Shown: positions 45,073-55,138, numbered from the stretch's first letter. The stretch: 64,000 bases of DNA from Candidatus Nitrospira allomarina (GCF_032050975.1 NZ_CP116967.1:4151001-4215000), one strand, 5' to 3'. Notes: generated by a model from the letters alone, not told the origin. Numbers and translations are program-made.

Positions 45073-46275
45073 TCACACATCAGAACAGGAGCCGTGGAGC
45101 ACGGAATAGTATTGGGATGCAGCGGCATCCCAGGTTAAGGTACTGACAGACGCGCAAATTTCAGCTTGATTCCATTTTTTTCCCAGGGCATTTTCCAATG
45201 CCTCACACAACTGCTGACTATTGCCCGCATCAACAAGTAATCCATTGTCTTTCCCAATGAGATTGGGAATATCACCCACGTCGGATGCAACCACTGGACG
45301 GCCACAGGATAATGCCTCAAGAACCACATTGGGACATCCCTCACGAAGACTCGGCAAACAGAAAACATCACAAGCGCCTATCCATAGCGGAATGTCCTGA
45401 TGTGCCTTGGCACCAACAAACCGAATCTGCTCTTGAAGGCCCTGATTGTGGACAAGATCTTTATATGATTTGAGCATGGGGCCATCCCCGATAACATACA
45501 GGGTTACTCCCTTTCTTACTCGAACAAGTTTTTGAAAGGCCTCAATCAGATACCGAAGACCCTTTTCTTCCTCTTCTGCCAATCTTCCAACAAATACGAC
45601 GCAAGGATACCTTTGCGGAAGTCCAAGCATGCTCGCACATTCAGTCTGATCCCTTGGATAGAATAATTGTTTATTGACGCCATTACGAATAACCGTGACA
45701 TGCTCATGATTAATTCCCTCGCCTAACAGGTGAGCTTTCAATTCTTCTGAAACGACTGTGACCCGAGAAGCCTGCTTCAGGGCACGAAGTATCGCCCCTC
45801 TCTTGCGTTTTTCAAACAAAAACATATTCACATCACACCCGAGACCTGATAGTACCAAGGGTACCCCCACGATTCTAGCAAGCCGGGCAGCAGCCACTCC
45901 ATCAGGATAAAGCCAATGAGCATTGATCACATCAAACCGAAAACGGCGCTTCAGGGCAAACGCATACCGAACAAGGCCTAGGAAGAACAGGAAACTATGG
46001 TACCGGTCACCCAGTTTAGGAATAAACGGATATTTCGGGCTCAAGACGGGTATGGCATCGACATCATATTCAGTTGGGATTAAGGAATAGCCATGCCATC
46101 GCTCCAAATATTTCCATCGAGGGAGCCTGGGGAACCAGGGTTGTGGGCAAACGACTCGGACATCGCAATAGTTCATTAAACCTTGAACAAGTTGCTGACT
46201 AAAGACGCCCTTTGTTGGATTCACGGGTGTGGGAAAAATCTGGGAAATAAACAGAACCTTTAAGGGGGGTGGCAT
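45073..46275 (-). CDS. Glycosyltransferase family 4
   Basis: 400 residues from the ATG at 46275 (MPPPLKVLFISQIFP); a TTG 7 codons upstream is also in frame. GT-B fold, group 1. N-terminal FPTPVNPTKGVFSQQLVQGL, INAHWLYPDGVAAARLARI, the donor-side VFVGRLAEEEEKGLRYLIEAF, and the EGCPNVVLEALSCGRPVVASDVGDIPNLI motif that binds the nucleotide sugar. Cytosolic, adding a sugar to the lipid-linked repeat unit. It is the last gene of the minus-strand cluster and lies 34 bp after the amidotransferase gene. Confidence 0.9.
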   Translation of the reverse strand: MPPPLKVLFISQIFPTPVNPTKGVFSQQLVQGLMNYCDVRVVCPQPWFPRLPRWKYLERWHGYSLIPTEYDVDAIPVLSPKYPFIPKLGDRYHSFLFFLGLVRYAFALKRRFRFDVINAHWLYPDGVAAARLARIVGVPLVLSGLGCDVNMFLFEKRKRGAILRALKQASRVTVVSEELKAHLLGEGINHEHVTVIRNGVNKQLFYPRDQTECASMLGLPQRYPCVVFVGRLAEEEEKGLRYLIEAFQKLVRVRKGVTLYVIGDGPMLKSYKDLVHNQGLQEQIRFVGAKAHQDIPLWIGACDVFCLPSLREGCPNVVLEALSCGRPVVASDVGDIPNLIGKDNGLLVDAGNSQQLCEALENALGKKWNQAEICASVSTLTWDAAASQYYSVLHGSCSDV

Positions 46276-46308
46276 ATCAAGCAGCGCAACGATCAATAAA
46301 GAAAAGGA

Positions 46309-48174
46309 TTAATCAATATATTTCTTGTGCCACATTTCCAAAGCGATAAGGGAAAAAAGCCTTCGGCTCAAATCTTCCTTTCCCTCCCGATGTCGCTTCA
46401 AGGCATTATCGATATACGACTCTTGGAAATAATTACGTGTTAAACTTTTACTGTCCAGCAAGACATGACGAACCTGATGATAAAGGTTTTCCCTAAACCA
46501 CTTTGCCACCGGCACGGGGAAGCCCTTCTTCTTCCGATAAATAATTTCATGAGGTAGGGTTTTCTCCATGACTTTTTTTAGGATAAACTTGCCCTCCCAC
46601 CCTTTCAAACGATAATCATCCGGCAACGACATGGCAAACTCAAGAAGATGATGGTCCAAAAATGGAACACGAAGTTCAAGGGAATTAGCCATCGTCATTT
46701 TGTCCGCTTTGACTAAAAGGTCATCCGGCAACCATGACTTGATGTCCACATAACCCATTTTTCTCAATGATGAACTTTGGGGTAGGGTGGCAAAGAGATG
46801 CTCAAAAAACATATCAGAATTGTGGCCTAAACGAGAGGCAAAGGCGGGTTGATACATTTCCCCCTTTATACTCGGTGTCACATCGCTAGAAATCCCTCGA
46901 TAGCGTTTGGGAAGTGGCATTCGCATCCAATCAACATATTTTGTGTATTTTTCATTTGTCTTGGTAAGCGTTGACAGGCAATCTAAAATCCAGATTGGAA
47001 TAGATCCAAATACTCGGTGAATTCGATCAAGCATCTTCATAATGGGGTACAAAGGATAGCCGGCCAAAATCTCATCACTCCCCTCCCCTGAGAGAATAAC
47101 GGTCACATGCTCTTTAGCCAACCGGGAGAGGTGAAAGAGGGCAATAGCCGCACTTTCTACAATGGGTTCTTCCGTATACTCAAGTAACTGATCCAAAGAG
47201 GTAAAGAATTCTTCTGACTCAAGGATATACTCGTGGTGATCCGTATGAAATTTGTTCGCAATAAGCTTGGCATAGGGAAGTTCGCTGGCACCCCGATCAT
47301 CACGATATCCAACAGAAAATGTCTTAACCGGTTCGGTGTTAAATTGGCTCATTCCTGCAACAACCGCACTGGAATCAATGCCTCCACTCAAAAAGGCACC
47401 CAATGGGACATCGCTCATCAGGCTCATTTTTATACTTTTTTGAAGTAATTCCGCGTATTGCTCTTGAGCTTCCTCCAATGACACTGCACTGGGAGGGCCA
47501 TCCCTGAGGTCCCAATACTGCGAAAGAGTCACTTGCCCCTCTTGAAGATGTAAACCATACCCTGGAAGAAGTTTTTGAATACCTTGAAACAGGGTAGTCT
47601 GCCCGGGGACATACCCCACCGACACGTAAAAATCCAAAGCGGCAATATTGGTGGATGGTCGATGATCCAGTACCCTGAGAATAGCCCGTACCTCAGAAGC
47701 AAAAAGAAACTGATGCTGATCCACAAAGAAATAGAGAGGTTTTATTCCAACCCGATCCCGGGCAAGAAAGACCGAATTGTTGTTGGCATCATAAATGGCA
47801 AAAGCAAACATCCCGTCAAACCATTTGGGACAGTCAATTCCGTATTCTTCATAGGCATGAACGATGACCTCAGTATCACACCGCGTTTGAAAGGTGTGTC
47901 CCTTAGATATTAGGTGGTCCCGCAATTCAAGAAAGTTGTAAATCTCGCCATTGTAGACAACCGCAATCGTCCCATCCTCATTAAACATAGGCTGTGCGCC
48001 AGCATGTAAATCAATAATTTTTAGCCGTCGGTGTCCAAATCCCACATGCTTATTCAAGAATAATCCCGCGGAATCAGGGCCCCGATGAACCATGGAATCT
48101 CTCATCTGCACAAGGAGTCTTTGTTCGACGAGTTCACCATCCTTCATTTTCACCACACCACATATGGCACACAT
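46309..48174 (-). CDS. Asparagine-synthase-like amidotransferase
   Basis: 621 residues from ATG 48174, chosen because the catalytic Cys must follow the initiator Met: MCAICGVVKMKDG. The open frame continues 35 codons upstream but those would bury the Cys. Glutaminase domain: MVHRGPDSAGLFL, GHRRLKIIDLHAGAQPM and VVYNGEIYNFLELR. Synthetase domain: GAFLSGGIDSSAVVAGM (PP-loop SGGIDSS), TFSVGYRD, VILSGEGSDEILAGYPLYP. This type is common in exosortase-linked EPS clusters, where it probably amidates a sugar acid; true asparagine synthesis is possible. Confidence 0.85.
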   Translation of the reverse strand: MCAICGVVKMKDGELVEQRLLVQMRDSMVHRGPDSAGLFLNKHVGFGHRRLKIIDLHAGAQPMFNEDGTIAVVYNGEIYNFLELRDHLISKGHTFQTRCDTEVIVHAYEEYGIDCPKWFDGMFAFAIYDANNNSVFLARDRVGIKPLYFFVDQHQFLFASEVRAILRVLDHRPSTNIAALDFYVSVGYVPGQTTLFQGIQKLLPGYGLHLQEGQVTLSQYWDLRDGPPSAVSLEEAQEQYAELLQKSIKMSLMSDVPLGAFLSGGIDSSAVVAGMSQFNTEPVKTFSVGYRDDRGASELPYAKLIANKFHTDHHEYILESEEFFTSLDQLLEYTEEPIVESAAIALFHLSRLAKEHVTVILSGEGSDEILAGYPLYPIMKMLDRIHRVFGSIPIWILDCLSTLTKTNEKYTKYVDWMRMPLPKRYRGISSDVTPSIKGEMYQPAFASRLGHNSDMFFEHLFATLPQSSSLRKMGYVDIKSWLPDDLLVKADKMTMANSLELRVPFLDHHLLEFAMSLPDDYRLKGWEGKFILKKVMEKTLPHEIIYRKKKGFPVPVAKWFRENLYHQVRHVLLDSKSLTRNYFQESYIDNALKRHREGKEDLSRRLFSLIALEMWHKKYID

Positions 48175-48197
48175 AGCGATTGACTCCAAAGAAAAGG

Positions 48198-49562
48198 TTA
48201 TGACATGGCGCCGGCAAAAAACAGTGCAGTAAATAATCGAAGAAATACTACAAACCCAATTTCTATTAAGCCAATACAAAGGAAATCTTTAAGAGTCAAC
48301 GTCGGATTAAATCCATTTAAGGAGCAAAAAGCCGCAGCAATTCCAAGCTGTACATAAAATAGAATAAAATCTGTCGTCACAAACATGGAGGTGGCCGCAT
48401 ACGAACAAATACTTGCCAAAAGAGCCAACGCGAGTGAGCGATCCTTAGGATCGGAGACTTGCTTCGAAACATGCCACAGCCCTTTTATGGAAAGATAAGA
48501 TAAGGCGATATAGACAAATAACCCGGGAAAGCCTGTTTCTCCAAGATTTTCGACATATGAATTATGGGCGATTAGGCTAAGCCCTGTTTTATGTCTGGCA
48601 GATTCTTTAAACCGCATTTTGCCTACTCCAAAGACCGGGTTTTCCTTGGCCATTTCCAGCCCGGCCGCCCATAGATCCACACGATGAGCCGCAGACTTAC
48701 TCCCATCACTATCATCAAGCCCACGTGTTGTGAGAAACCCAACCAACGGGGCGGCCAAAACGAGGACAATAGCACCAAGGATCAATGCAGTACGCGGCTT
48801 AAACCGTAAAACAAGGGAAGCAAATAACGAAACCACGGACGCCAGCAACCCTCCCCGTGATTGGGTTAATAGAAGACCTTGAAAAATAAGAATGGCAAAA
48901 AGAAAGGAAATTATTCGGACGAAGATGTTCCAGGGAGAGAACATAAATTGGATGAGAAAAGGGAAGGAAATAACAAACAGCAACGCCAGGACATTCATCC
49001 CATCCCAAAGTCCAACCCATTTTGCACGCCCGCCATGACCATCATCCCAACCAAGACGTTGCCCAGCCCACCCGACGCCGGTAGCCACTTGATCAATACA
49101 CTGGTAGGCGAGAAGCCCTGATAAGATAATTTGAAACCAGATCAGACGGCGAATTTGTCCAGTTGAGTTCAGAAAAAGAAATAAGCACATAAAAATAAGA
49201 AAAGATTTGGAATATTCAGTAAAAGCCGCTCTGGCATACCAGGATCCTTCCCCCCCTTGCGCAAGGTTGGACAAGATGATCACAACAAGCCAGACCACCA
49301 ACACATATAATAATGGCAATTTGCCCAAACGTTGCCATCCATCCAATTGAAAAACAGAGCCAACCAGCAAAAAAGCAAAAATAATATAATCAACAGGCCA
49401 ATTCAGCATAAACGGCACCCAGTCTTGGGGCCGTAGATAGAGAGTGATGAAGTAAATATAAAGAAGGAAAGACAGGGGTGAGGGTATAGGACCATTCCCA
49501 GAAGTCGGATTGGGCCCGATGGAGTCCACAGGGTCTATCGCTGCGGTTTCTTCTTTGACCAT
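48198..49562 (-). CDS. O-antigen ligase / Wzy-like membrane protein
   Basis: 454 residues, about 11-12 membrane helices. The family loop is visible: LLLTQSRGGLLASVVSL, followed by the periplasmic stretch DDSDGSKSAAHRVDLWAAGLEMAKENPVFGVGKMRF and HNSYVENLGETGFPGLFVYI. The R/S-RGG plus GVG...HN(S)xxE pattern is characteristic of Wzy polymerases and WaaL-type ligases. Probably polymerises or attaches the repeat unit in the periplasm. It lies 23 bp upstream of the amidotransferase gene. Confidence 0.82.
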   Translation of the reverse strand: MVKEETAAIDPVDSIGPNPTSGNGPIPSPLSFLLYIYFITLYLRPQDWVPFMLNWPVDYIIFAFLLVGSVFQLDGWQRLGKLPLLYVLVVWLVVIILSNLAQGGEGSWYARAAFTEYSKSFLIFMCLFLFLNSTGQIRRLIWFQIILSGLLAYQCIDQVATGVGWAGQRLGWDDGHGGRAKWVGLWDGMNVLALLFVISFPFLIQFMFSPWNIFVRIISFLFAILIFQGLLLTQSRGGLLASVVSLFASLVLRFKPRTALILGAIVLVLAAPLVGFLTTRGLDDSDGSKSAAHRVDLWAAGLEMAKENPVFGVGKMRFKESARHKTGLSLIAHNSYVENLGETGFPGLFVYIALSYLSIKGLWHVSKQVSDPKDRSLALALLASICSYAATSMFVTTDFILFYVQLGIAAAFCSLNGFNPTLTLKDFLCIGLIEIGFVVFLRLFTALFFAGAMS

Positions 49563-49624
49563 TTGATTTGAATGAAATCCTATGCGCCTGTTCCGGAGAG
49601 AATAGGTTTGCTGGTTAATTTACT

Positions 49625-50797
49625 TTATTCAACATGCTGTGTTGATTGACGCTCACGAATTTTTTCTAAAAAGTGAGTCGGATCCCCCATAGCTCCGCTT
49701 TCCGCCGCCTTCACCACCTGAAAAAACTCATAGGCGGTGACATAATGCAAACAATATTTCCTACCATCGTTATAGTTGGTCTCCAGATAGGTCCACATAC
49801 GATCCATAGGCTCGCCAAGAAGAACGTCCATGTTTGGTTCAGAGGCGCCATGTGTATGAAGTTTCACGAAGATCCAATTGGGCCGTCCTTGCACATGAAT
49901 ATGGGTCTTGATCCAAAGGTCAACCCGATCGTTGGAGGGGGGGTTATCACCTGACAATTCACCATTTTCAATTCTGGGAAGCAAACCTAGCTTTCGAGCC
50001 TTCCAATTCAATCCTAATGGACCCTGAATGAGCATCAAATCTCCACAGGCTTTTTTGCCAAATTCAACAGCGATTCCCGCATTATGGGATTTCGGTCGCA
50101 AAGGATCATCTGTAACATAATATAGAGAATTAATCGTCTGAACCTGTGTTTCATCGGGGGCGGAAGGAAAAGTGAAATCCGCATAACACCCCGTCTCACG
50201 AAGAATGGAAATCTCATTATTCACTCCACACCATTTTCCTGCCAAGCCACTATTATCCAAGGCCCAATTCCCATGGATAAAGCCGTATTCAATATCTCCT
50301 GATTCAGGATTTTTTCGGAGAAGATGGTGCTTCTCATAGAGGAGTGTCTTAAATTCCAGGAGTATGTTTCGAAGATTTTCGGCTGTATCATTATCGTGAT
50401 GGAGGTGAACCTCAACATCTCCAAACCCCATTCGGGATAATTCTGCGAGATGGTCAAGATGCTCGGAGCGATACTCTTCTGCAGGAAAAAAAAAGCTATG
50501 CTGTGGGCATCGCCCACTTGCATCCCGATGCTTGGACGCAAGTGCCGGGTAGAGTTTCATCCACTTCTCCACCCTGACGCATTCCTGTTCATACGGGACC
50601 CCACCCACAGCGGGTTCATAATGGTCCGCTACACAAAAAAATATATGAATGGGCTCCTGAGACAGGCTGGGACGAGAACGGAACTGCTGAGCCACATAGC
50701 TAGCAATCCATAGATGCATCTGCTTTTTATGTAACACGATCCCGACAAATCCCAGGAGGAGCAAAATGCTAGTAAAAACCCCATATACGAAATACAC
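49625..50797 (-). CDS. Putative polysaccharide-deacetylase-like protein
   Basis: 390 residues. One N-terminal membrane anchor (VYGVFTSILLLLGFVGIVLH) precedes a soluble domain beginning IHIFFCVADHYEPAVGGV. The paired metal-type residues (Asp58-His59, Glu61), EVHLHHDNDTAENL and FGFIHGNWALDN-type segment (here YGFIHGNWALDN) recall the NodB-like carbohydrate-esterase barrel, and genes of this type occur in EPS clusters. The canonical TFDDGP is missing. Assignment is tentative. It lies on the same strand as, and 28 bp after, the GT2 gene. Confidence 0.55.
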   Translation of the reverse strand: MYFVYGVFTSILLLLGFVGIVLHKKQMHLWIASYVAQQFRSRPSLSQEPIHIFFCVADHYEPAVGGVPYEQECVRVEKWMKLYPALASKHRDASGRCPQHSFFFPAEEYRSEHLDHLAELSRMGFGDVEVHLHHDNDTAENLRNILLEFKTLLYEKHHLLRKNPESGDIEYGFIHGNWALDNSGLAGKWCGVNNEISILRETGCYADFTFPSAPDETQVQTINSLYYVTDDPLRPKSHNAGIAVEFGKKACGDLMLIQGPLGLNWKARKLGLLPRIENGELSGDNPPSNDRVDLWIKTHIHVQGRPNWIFVKLHTHGASEPNMDVLLGEPMDRMWTYLETNYNDGRKYCLHYVTAYEFFQVVKAAESGAMGDPTHFLEKIRERQSTQHVE

Positions 50798-50825
50798 TCA
50801 GGATTTCTCCAAGGTTATTTCATCC

Positions 50826-51962
50826 CTATCGTTCAGCTTTACGCCAAAGGCTCGTCTGTCCAGCACTGAAGAAATGACGAAAAAATCCATACAAAGCGGC
50901 CGCATTCCCCATACAGAAATACAAGGGCACATAAAAAATATTTGTCTGGCCCAGTTTTTCCATTAGGACCCACCCTAAGACCGCAGCAAGATAGAAGAAG
51001 ATTTGCCCCCAGAAAAGGCTTTGATACCAAAGAGAAGGAATCACTGCGCTAGCAAGCAGCATGGCCAAAAGAAAAAAGGGAATCAACCAACGAAATAGCT
51101 TGTGAGAAATAAACTGAAAGGCAAAGATCGTCTTTGGGGGAAGAAACATACTCCGAAATTCGGAAAGAATTTGATATCCGGCGGACGCATACCGAACTTT
51201 GAGGAAAAATTCATCATGAAGAGTTTTTGAGGAATATTCTGCTGAAGTGGCTTCCTCTTCATAAATGACTCGAAAGCCGGTTTCAACGATCTTGAGAGAA
51301 AGAAACATATCGTCATGGACGATGCTTGGCGGCATAGATGAAAAAAGACTTTTGCGAATGGCAAAGATCTCCCCATCTGCACCTACAATCGATCCTAAAT
51401 GACTTTCTTCAGATTTGAGCCAGCCTTCATAATTCCAAAAGGCTGTTTCCCCTTGACTGGTTTGCCTGGCGCTGTCCTTCAATATCACCTTTCGACCCGA
51501 AACACCTCCGACAGAGGGATCATGAAAATTTCTAACGATTTTTTGAATGACTGTTGGTTCATACAGGGTGTTTGCATCAGAAAAGAATATAATTTCCCCC
51601 TTTGCAGATGAAACAGCATGATTCAAGGCAGCCGTTTTTCCTTGCCGAAGTGGCCGATACAAGACAGTGATTCCTTGTGTGGCATATGACTGAGCAATAC
51701 TCACCGTCTGGTCCGTCGACCCATCTGCGACAACAATAATCTCTAACTGACCTTCTGGATAGGCCAACGCCATGGTGTTGACCATTTTGGCACCAATAAC
51801 TTTCTCTTCGTTATAAGCGGCAATAACCATAGAGACAGAGGGAAAAATAGTTTCTTGCTTAATGGGCCTCGGTCTTATGCGTGCGAAGACCCAAACAAGA
51901 AAGGGATATCCAAAATAGGTATACAGCACCGCCACAAATGCCACCCAAAATAGTATTTTCAT
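50826..51962 (-). CDS. Membrane glycosyltransferase family 2
   Basis: 378 residues, processive-type GT2. One N-terminal helix (ILFWVAFVAVLYTYFGYPFLVWVF), then the GT-A domain: VSMVIAAYNEEKVIGAKM, IVVADGSTDQTV, FFSDANTLYEPT (D-x-N in the DxD position), VHDDMFLSLKIVETGFRV, and a Q/R-containing acceptor loop (KVRYASAGYQIL where QxxRW is usual). Three C-terminal helices follow. Likely extends a lipid-linked glycan. It is preceded by a 204-bp gap that may hold a promoter for the downstream part of the cluster. Confidence 0.88.
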   Translation of the reverse strand: MKILFWVAFVAVLYTYFGYPFLVWVFARIRPRPIKQETIFPSVSMVIAAYNEEKVIGAKMVNTMALAYPEGQLEIIVVADGSTDQTVSIAQSYATQGITVLYRPLRQGKTAALNHAVSSAKGEIIFFSDANTLYEPTVIQKIVRNFHDPSVGGVSGRKVILKDSARQTSQGETAFWNYEGWLKSEESHLGSIVGADGEIFAIRKSLFSSMPPSIVHDDMFLSLKIVETGFRVIYEEEATSAEYSSKTLHDEFFLKVRYASAGYQILSEFRSMFLPPKTIFAFQFISHKLFRWLIPFFLLAMLLASAVIPSLWYQSLFWGQIFFYLAAVLGWVLMEKLGQTNIFYVPLYFCMGNAAALYGFFRHFFSAGQTSLWRKAER

Positions 51963-52166
51963 CCCAATTCCTTCTCAGGAGCGTAGAGATTTATCCTATA
52001 CCTTCAAATGCCTTCAAGCCGCGCCTGTGACCAGGCATCCTTTTTTTCCAGAAGGAAAAAATGAGAGATTAAACTTGATTGAAGATAAGTGTATGATATT
52101 TATGTCGGTATTTCTTCCGACAATCCTAAGTGGATAGCAATAGTGGGGTGGGAAAAACCAGACGTT

Positions 52167-53357
52167 TCAATGTTTTTCCAAGAGAGCAGAGGCAAACCGT
52201 TCAACACGCTTTCCGTTCTCGAACCACGTGTGGTTGTCCAAAACTTTTTGACGGGCACGCTCCCCTAATTCTTTCCGAAGGGCACTATCGCTCAGCAGGA
52301 GTGAGAGGGCCTGCCGTAGCGAAAAAGGATCTCCACGTTGTACGATCAATCCATCTTTTCGATCTTCAATAATATCCCGGATGGGCAGAAGATCCGGCGC
52401 AATCACGGCTTTTCCCATTCCCATAAACTCAAACAAGACAATGGGAGACCCAAAGACATTGGAATCTGGCAGGACACAGATATCCATTGCAGCGATATAG
52501 GATAAAATTTGAGATCTGGGAACAGGACCTGTCAAAAAAACAACCTCTTCCAATTTATGGTGCCGAACCTGGTCCCTAAGCCTATCAGCTACCGGGCCGT
52601 TACCCACCAGCATTAGCCGAACAAAAGGATATTCCTTATGAATATCTCTGATCACATCAATCAGCAGATCTAACCGGTCCCAGGAATCAAACCACCCGGC
52701 GAAACCAACAACAATACTTCCATTGAAGGTATAACGAGTTCGAATGTGTTCTCCGGTAACCTGGCTTTCGAGGATGCGGGAATCTATCGCGTTTGGAATC
52801 ACAAATACCCCTTCTGTTTTTCCGCTCCGTCTTAAGACTTCATCTTTTAAAAAGCTGGAGACTACGAAAATTACATCAGCTTTTTTGAATACAATTTTTT
52901 CAAACCATTTAGAAACAGGAATGAGCAACTGGTTCCGAGCTCTTTGAACTCCCACCACTTCATTCACTTCGAGCAATACAGGCCAACCCAAAAATTTTGC
53001 TAAAAAGACTCCCATAAACATGAAGAATGCATATCGTTCATAATACACATCTTGACCATGTCGCTTTAATATTGGCCCCAATCGAAACAGCACAACCAGG
53101 TTATAACTGATTTCCAGAATTTCAAAAACAATATCCGGAACCCAGCAACTGACAAACTTCCAGATTCGGTTTATCCCTTGGACCTTGGACTGCCCTTTAT
53201 CAATTGGCAAATCCCCAGCCATGGCCAGAGGGTCCACACCAGAGGGGGAAGCTATTGTGGTCGTATGCCCCAGAGTTTCAAGAGCCCGAACCATACTGGC
53301 AATATGAACCCCTTCTCCCCCACGACCTAGCGTTCTGTGATGATAAAGAAATCTCAT
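52167..53357 (-). CDS. Glycosyltransferase family 4
   Basis: 396 residues from ATG 53357 (MRFLYHHRTLGRGGEGVHI), preceded by a GGGGTGGG stretch; a TTG at 53375 overlaps the stop of the upstream fusion gene (TTGA). GT-B fold: GGEGVHIASMVRALETLGH, FVVSSFLKDEVLRRSG, GFAGWFDSWDRLDLLIDVI, MLVGNGPVADRLRDQV and SPIVLFEFMGMGKAVIAPDLLPIRDII with the conserved E-x7-E region. Cytosolic. Tightly spaced with the GT4-deacetylase fusion. Confidence 0.88.
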   Translation of the reverse strand: MRFLYHHRTLGRGGEGVHIASMVRALETLGHTTTIASPSGVDPLAMAGDLPIDKGQSKVQGINRIWKFVSCWVPDIVFEILEISYNLVVLFRLGPILKRHGQDVYYERYAFFMFMGVFLAKFLGWPVLLEVNEVVGVQRARNQLLIPVSKWFEKIVFKKADVIFVVSSFLKDEVLRRSGKTEGVFVIPNAIDSRILESQVTGEHIRTRYTFNGSIVVGFAGWFDSWDRLDLLIDVIRDIHKEYPFVRLMLVGNGPVADRLRDQVRHHKLEEVVFLTGPVPRSQILSYIAAMDICVLPDSNVFGSPIVLFEFMGMGKAVIAPDLLPIRDIIEDRKDGLIVQRGDPFSLRQALSLLLSDSALRKELGERARQKVLDNHTWFENGKRVERFASALLEKH

Positions 53358-53371
53358 CGGACCCACCCCAT

Positions 53372-55138
53372 TCAATTCCTGAGCATCCCAGAAATTGAAA
53401 CCGCCTGTAGTTTCTGGCGAACGATGTTATCTAAGATAACTGGAAGCGCCTGAAGCGCATGAGGAGTAGTCCCATGATATAAAAGAACATCCCCGGAATG
53501 AAGAGGTTGGCATTGCAGTGCAGCAAGAATTTCTCCCATGCTCTTGGCCTGAAAATCTTTAAGATCAACATTCCACATAACACATGTCATGTTTGCATTC
53601 CATGCTCCAACAAGGGAACCCAAGCATAATTTCCCGAATGGGGGACGGAATGATCGGCATGGACGTCCAGTGATGGTTTGAAGAAGAAACTGCGTCTTCT
53701 CAATTTCTCCTGCGGATTCCTTCCATGACAATGAATCGAAAGAAGGATGGGTGTAGGAATGATTGCCCAATTCATGCCCTTCTTCAGCAATTCTTTCAAC
53801 CATTTCCTTGTGCTGTTCAATTTTTTCACCAACAAGATAAAAGGTGGCTGTGACCCCATAGGCTTTGAGTAACTCCAAAATTTGAGGGGTGTAAATTGGA
53901 TCCGGGCCATCGTCGAAGGTTATGGCAATGTGACGATTAGTTATTTTCCCCTGCCATAATAACCATCGCCTTGGTAACATCCGAAGACCGGTTTTCAGGA
54001 TGTTTTTTATAAATTGATCTTGTGGTTCTGCCCCATAGAGATATCGATAGGCCTCCGACATGGCAGTCATTCCAAAACGCCCTCGAATTCGACACTCAGC
54101 ATTTTTAGCGATTCTGTCAGCTTCACCAGGATCCCGAAAAAGTTGTTCTAAAGCTTGCGCTAATGCCTCTGGCTGGCCGGGAGGAACCAAGAGACCTGAC
54201 TCCTGATGCACAACAATCTCGGGGACTCCTCCCACATTCGTCGCCACGACGGGTAGGCTGGTAGCCATTGCCTCCAACAATGAAAGGGGAATTCCTTCAG
54301 TAATTGACGGAAGAACAAAAAAGTCGAATGTTGAAAGGAACGTTTCTACATGTTCTTGATAGCCCATAAACTCTACGGTGCCAGAAATTCCTAGTGTCCG
54401 AGCAAGCATTTCCAAATCATTCCGCTGAGGCCCCTCCCCCACCAAAACAAGCCGAATAGGAAGACCCCGCAATCGAAGAATCGCATGGGCATGTAAAAGA
54501 TGATGCAGCCCTTTTTCAGGAGAAAGCCGAGCAACGCTCCCCACGACCCATTCCTTTTGTGTGCAGCCATGGGATGACTCAATAGTAATGTGGTTCCCTT
54601 CCTTCTGTTTTCTGGAAAATTTTTTCTCTTCGATACCATTTAAAATCGTCACCGACTTCTGAGAGGAAATTCCATACAGACCAAAGGCCCGAGTGGTATC
54701 TTGGGAAACGCCCACTATTTTGTGGAAGACCCTTGAAGCCACACGAAACTTCAAGCGTTCTTTCCAATTGTAAGTTCTGAGCCAGGTATCATGTTGTGTA
54801 TGAATGCGGACTGAAACGGAAGTGAACCATGCTGCCCACCCGGCATACAGCATGGGATCAAGGCTATGGGTGTGGAGGACGGTCACTCCCTCCTGCTTAA
54901 ACACCCGGGCCAAACGACCAATCAACCCAACATCAAGGCCTGCCCTGCGCTTGACCATCACAATACGGCAACCTGCTTTTTCAACCACGGGAGCGAGAAC
55001 ACCTGGCTCGTCCAGACAGACGACAATTGTGGGCAAAGAGGCCAGCACAGGAGAACTGACAAGAGTACAGACCAACCGTTCAAGTCCCCCTGGCTGAAGA
55101 CTCAAGACCACGTGAGCAACTTTTGGTTGAGCGATCAC
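53372..55138 (-). CDS. Fusion of a family 4 glycosyltransferase and a polysaccharide deacetylase
   Basis: 588 residues from GTG 55138 (AGAGGA 6 nt upstream); the frame runs to an ATG at 55192. The first about 380 residues are GT4: VVLSLQPGGLERLVCTLV, HTHSLDPMLYAGWAA, VGSVARLSPEKGLHHLLHAH, EGIPLSLLEAMATSLPVVATNVGGVPEIV. The rest is NodB-type deacetylase: IAITFDDGPDPIYTPQILELL, NHSYTHPSFDSLS (His pair for metal), RSFRPPFGKLC and GDVLLYHGT. Both halves keep their catalytic motifs. No signal peptide or membrane helix between them, so the deacetylase half would be cytosolic, contrary to the usual periplasmic location. The adjacent halves may act on the same precursor. Confidence 0.88.
   Translation of the reverse strand: MIAQPKVAHVVLSLQPGGLERLVCTLVSSPVLASLPTIVVCLDEPGVLAPVVEKAGCRIVMVKRRAGLDVGLIGRLARVFKQEGVTVLHTHSLDPMLYAGWAAWFTSVSVRIHTQHDTWLRTYNWKERLKFRVASRVFHKIVGVSQDTTRAFGLYGISSQKSVTILNGIEEKKFSRKQKEGNHITIESSHGCTQKEWVVGSVARLSPEKGLHHLLHAHAILRLRGLPIRLVLVGEGPQRNDLEMLARTLGISGTVEFMGYQEHVETFLSTFDFFVLPSITEGIPLSLLEAMATSLPVVATNVGGVPEIVVHQESGLLVPPGQPEALAQALEQLFRDPGEADRIAKNAECRIRGRFGMTAMSEAYRYLYGAEPQDQFIKNILKTGLRMLPRRWLLWQGKITNRHIAITFDDGPDPIYTPQILELLKAYGVTATFYLVGEKIEQHKEMVERIAEEGHELGNHSYTHPSFDSLSWKESAGEIEKTQFLLQTITGRPCRSFRPPFGKLCLGSLVGAWNANMTCVMWNVDLKDFQAKSMGEILAALQCQPLHSGDVLLYHGTTPHALQALPVILDNIVRQKLQAVSISGMLRN

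Noticed and set aside
52030-52052. TTTTTTCC/GGAAAAAA inverted repeat as a terminator
   Set aside because: Perfect 8-bp stem, but it is A/T-rich with no following U-tract on the relevant strand; probably chance in a purine/pyrimidine run.
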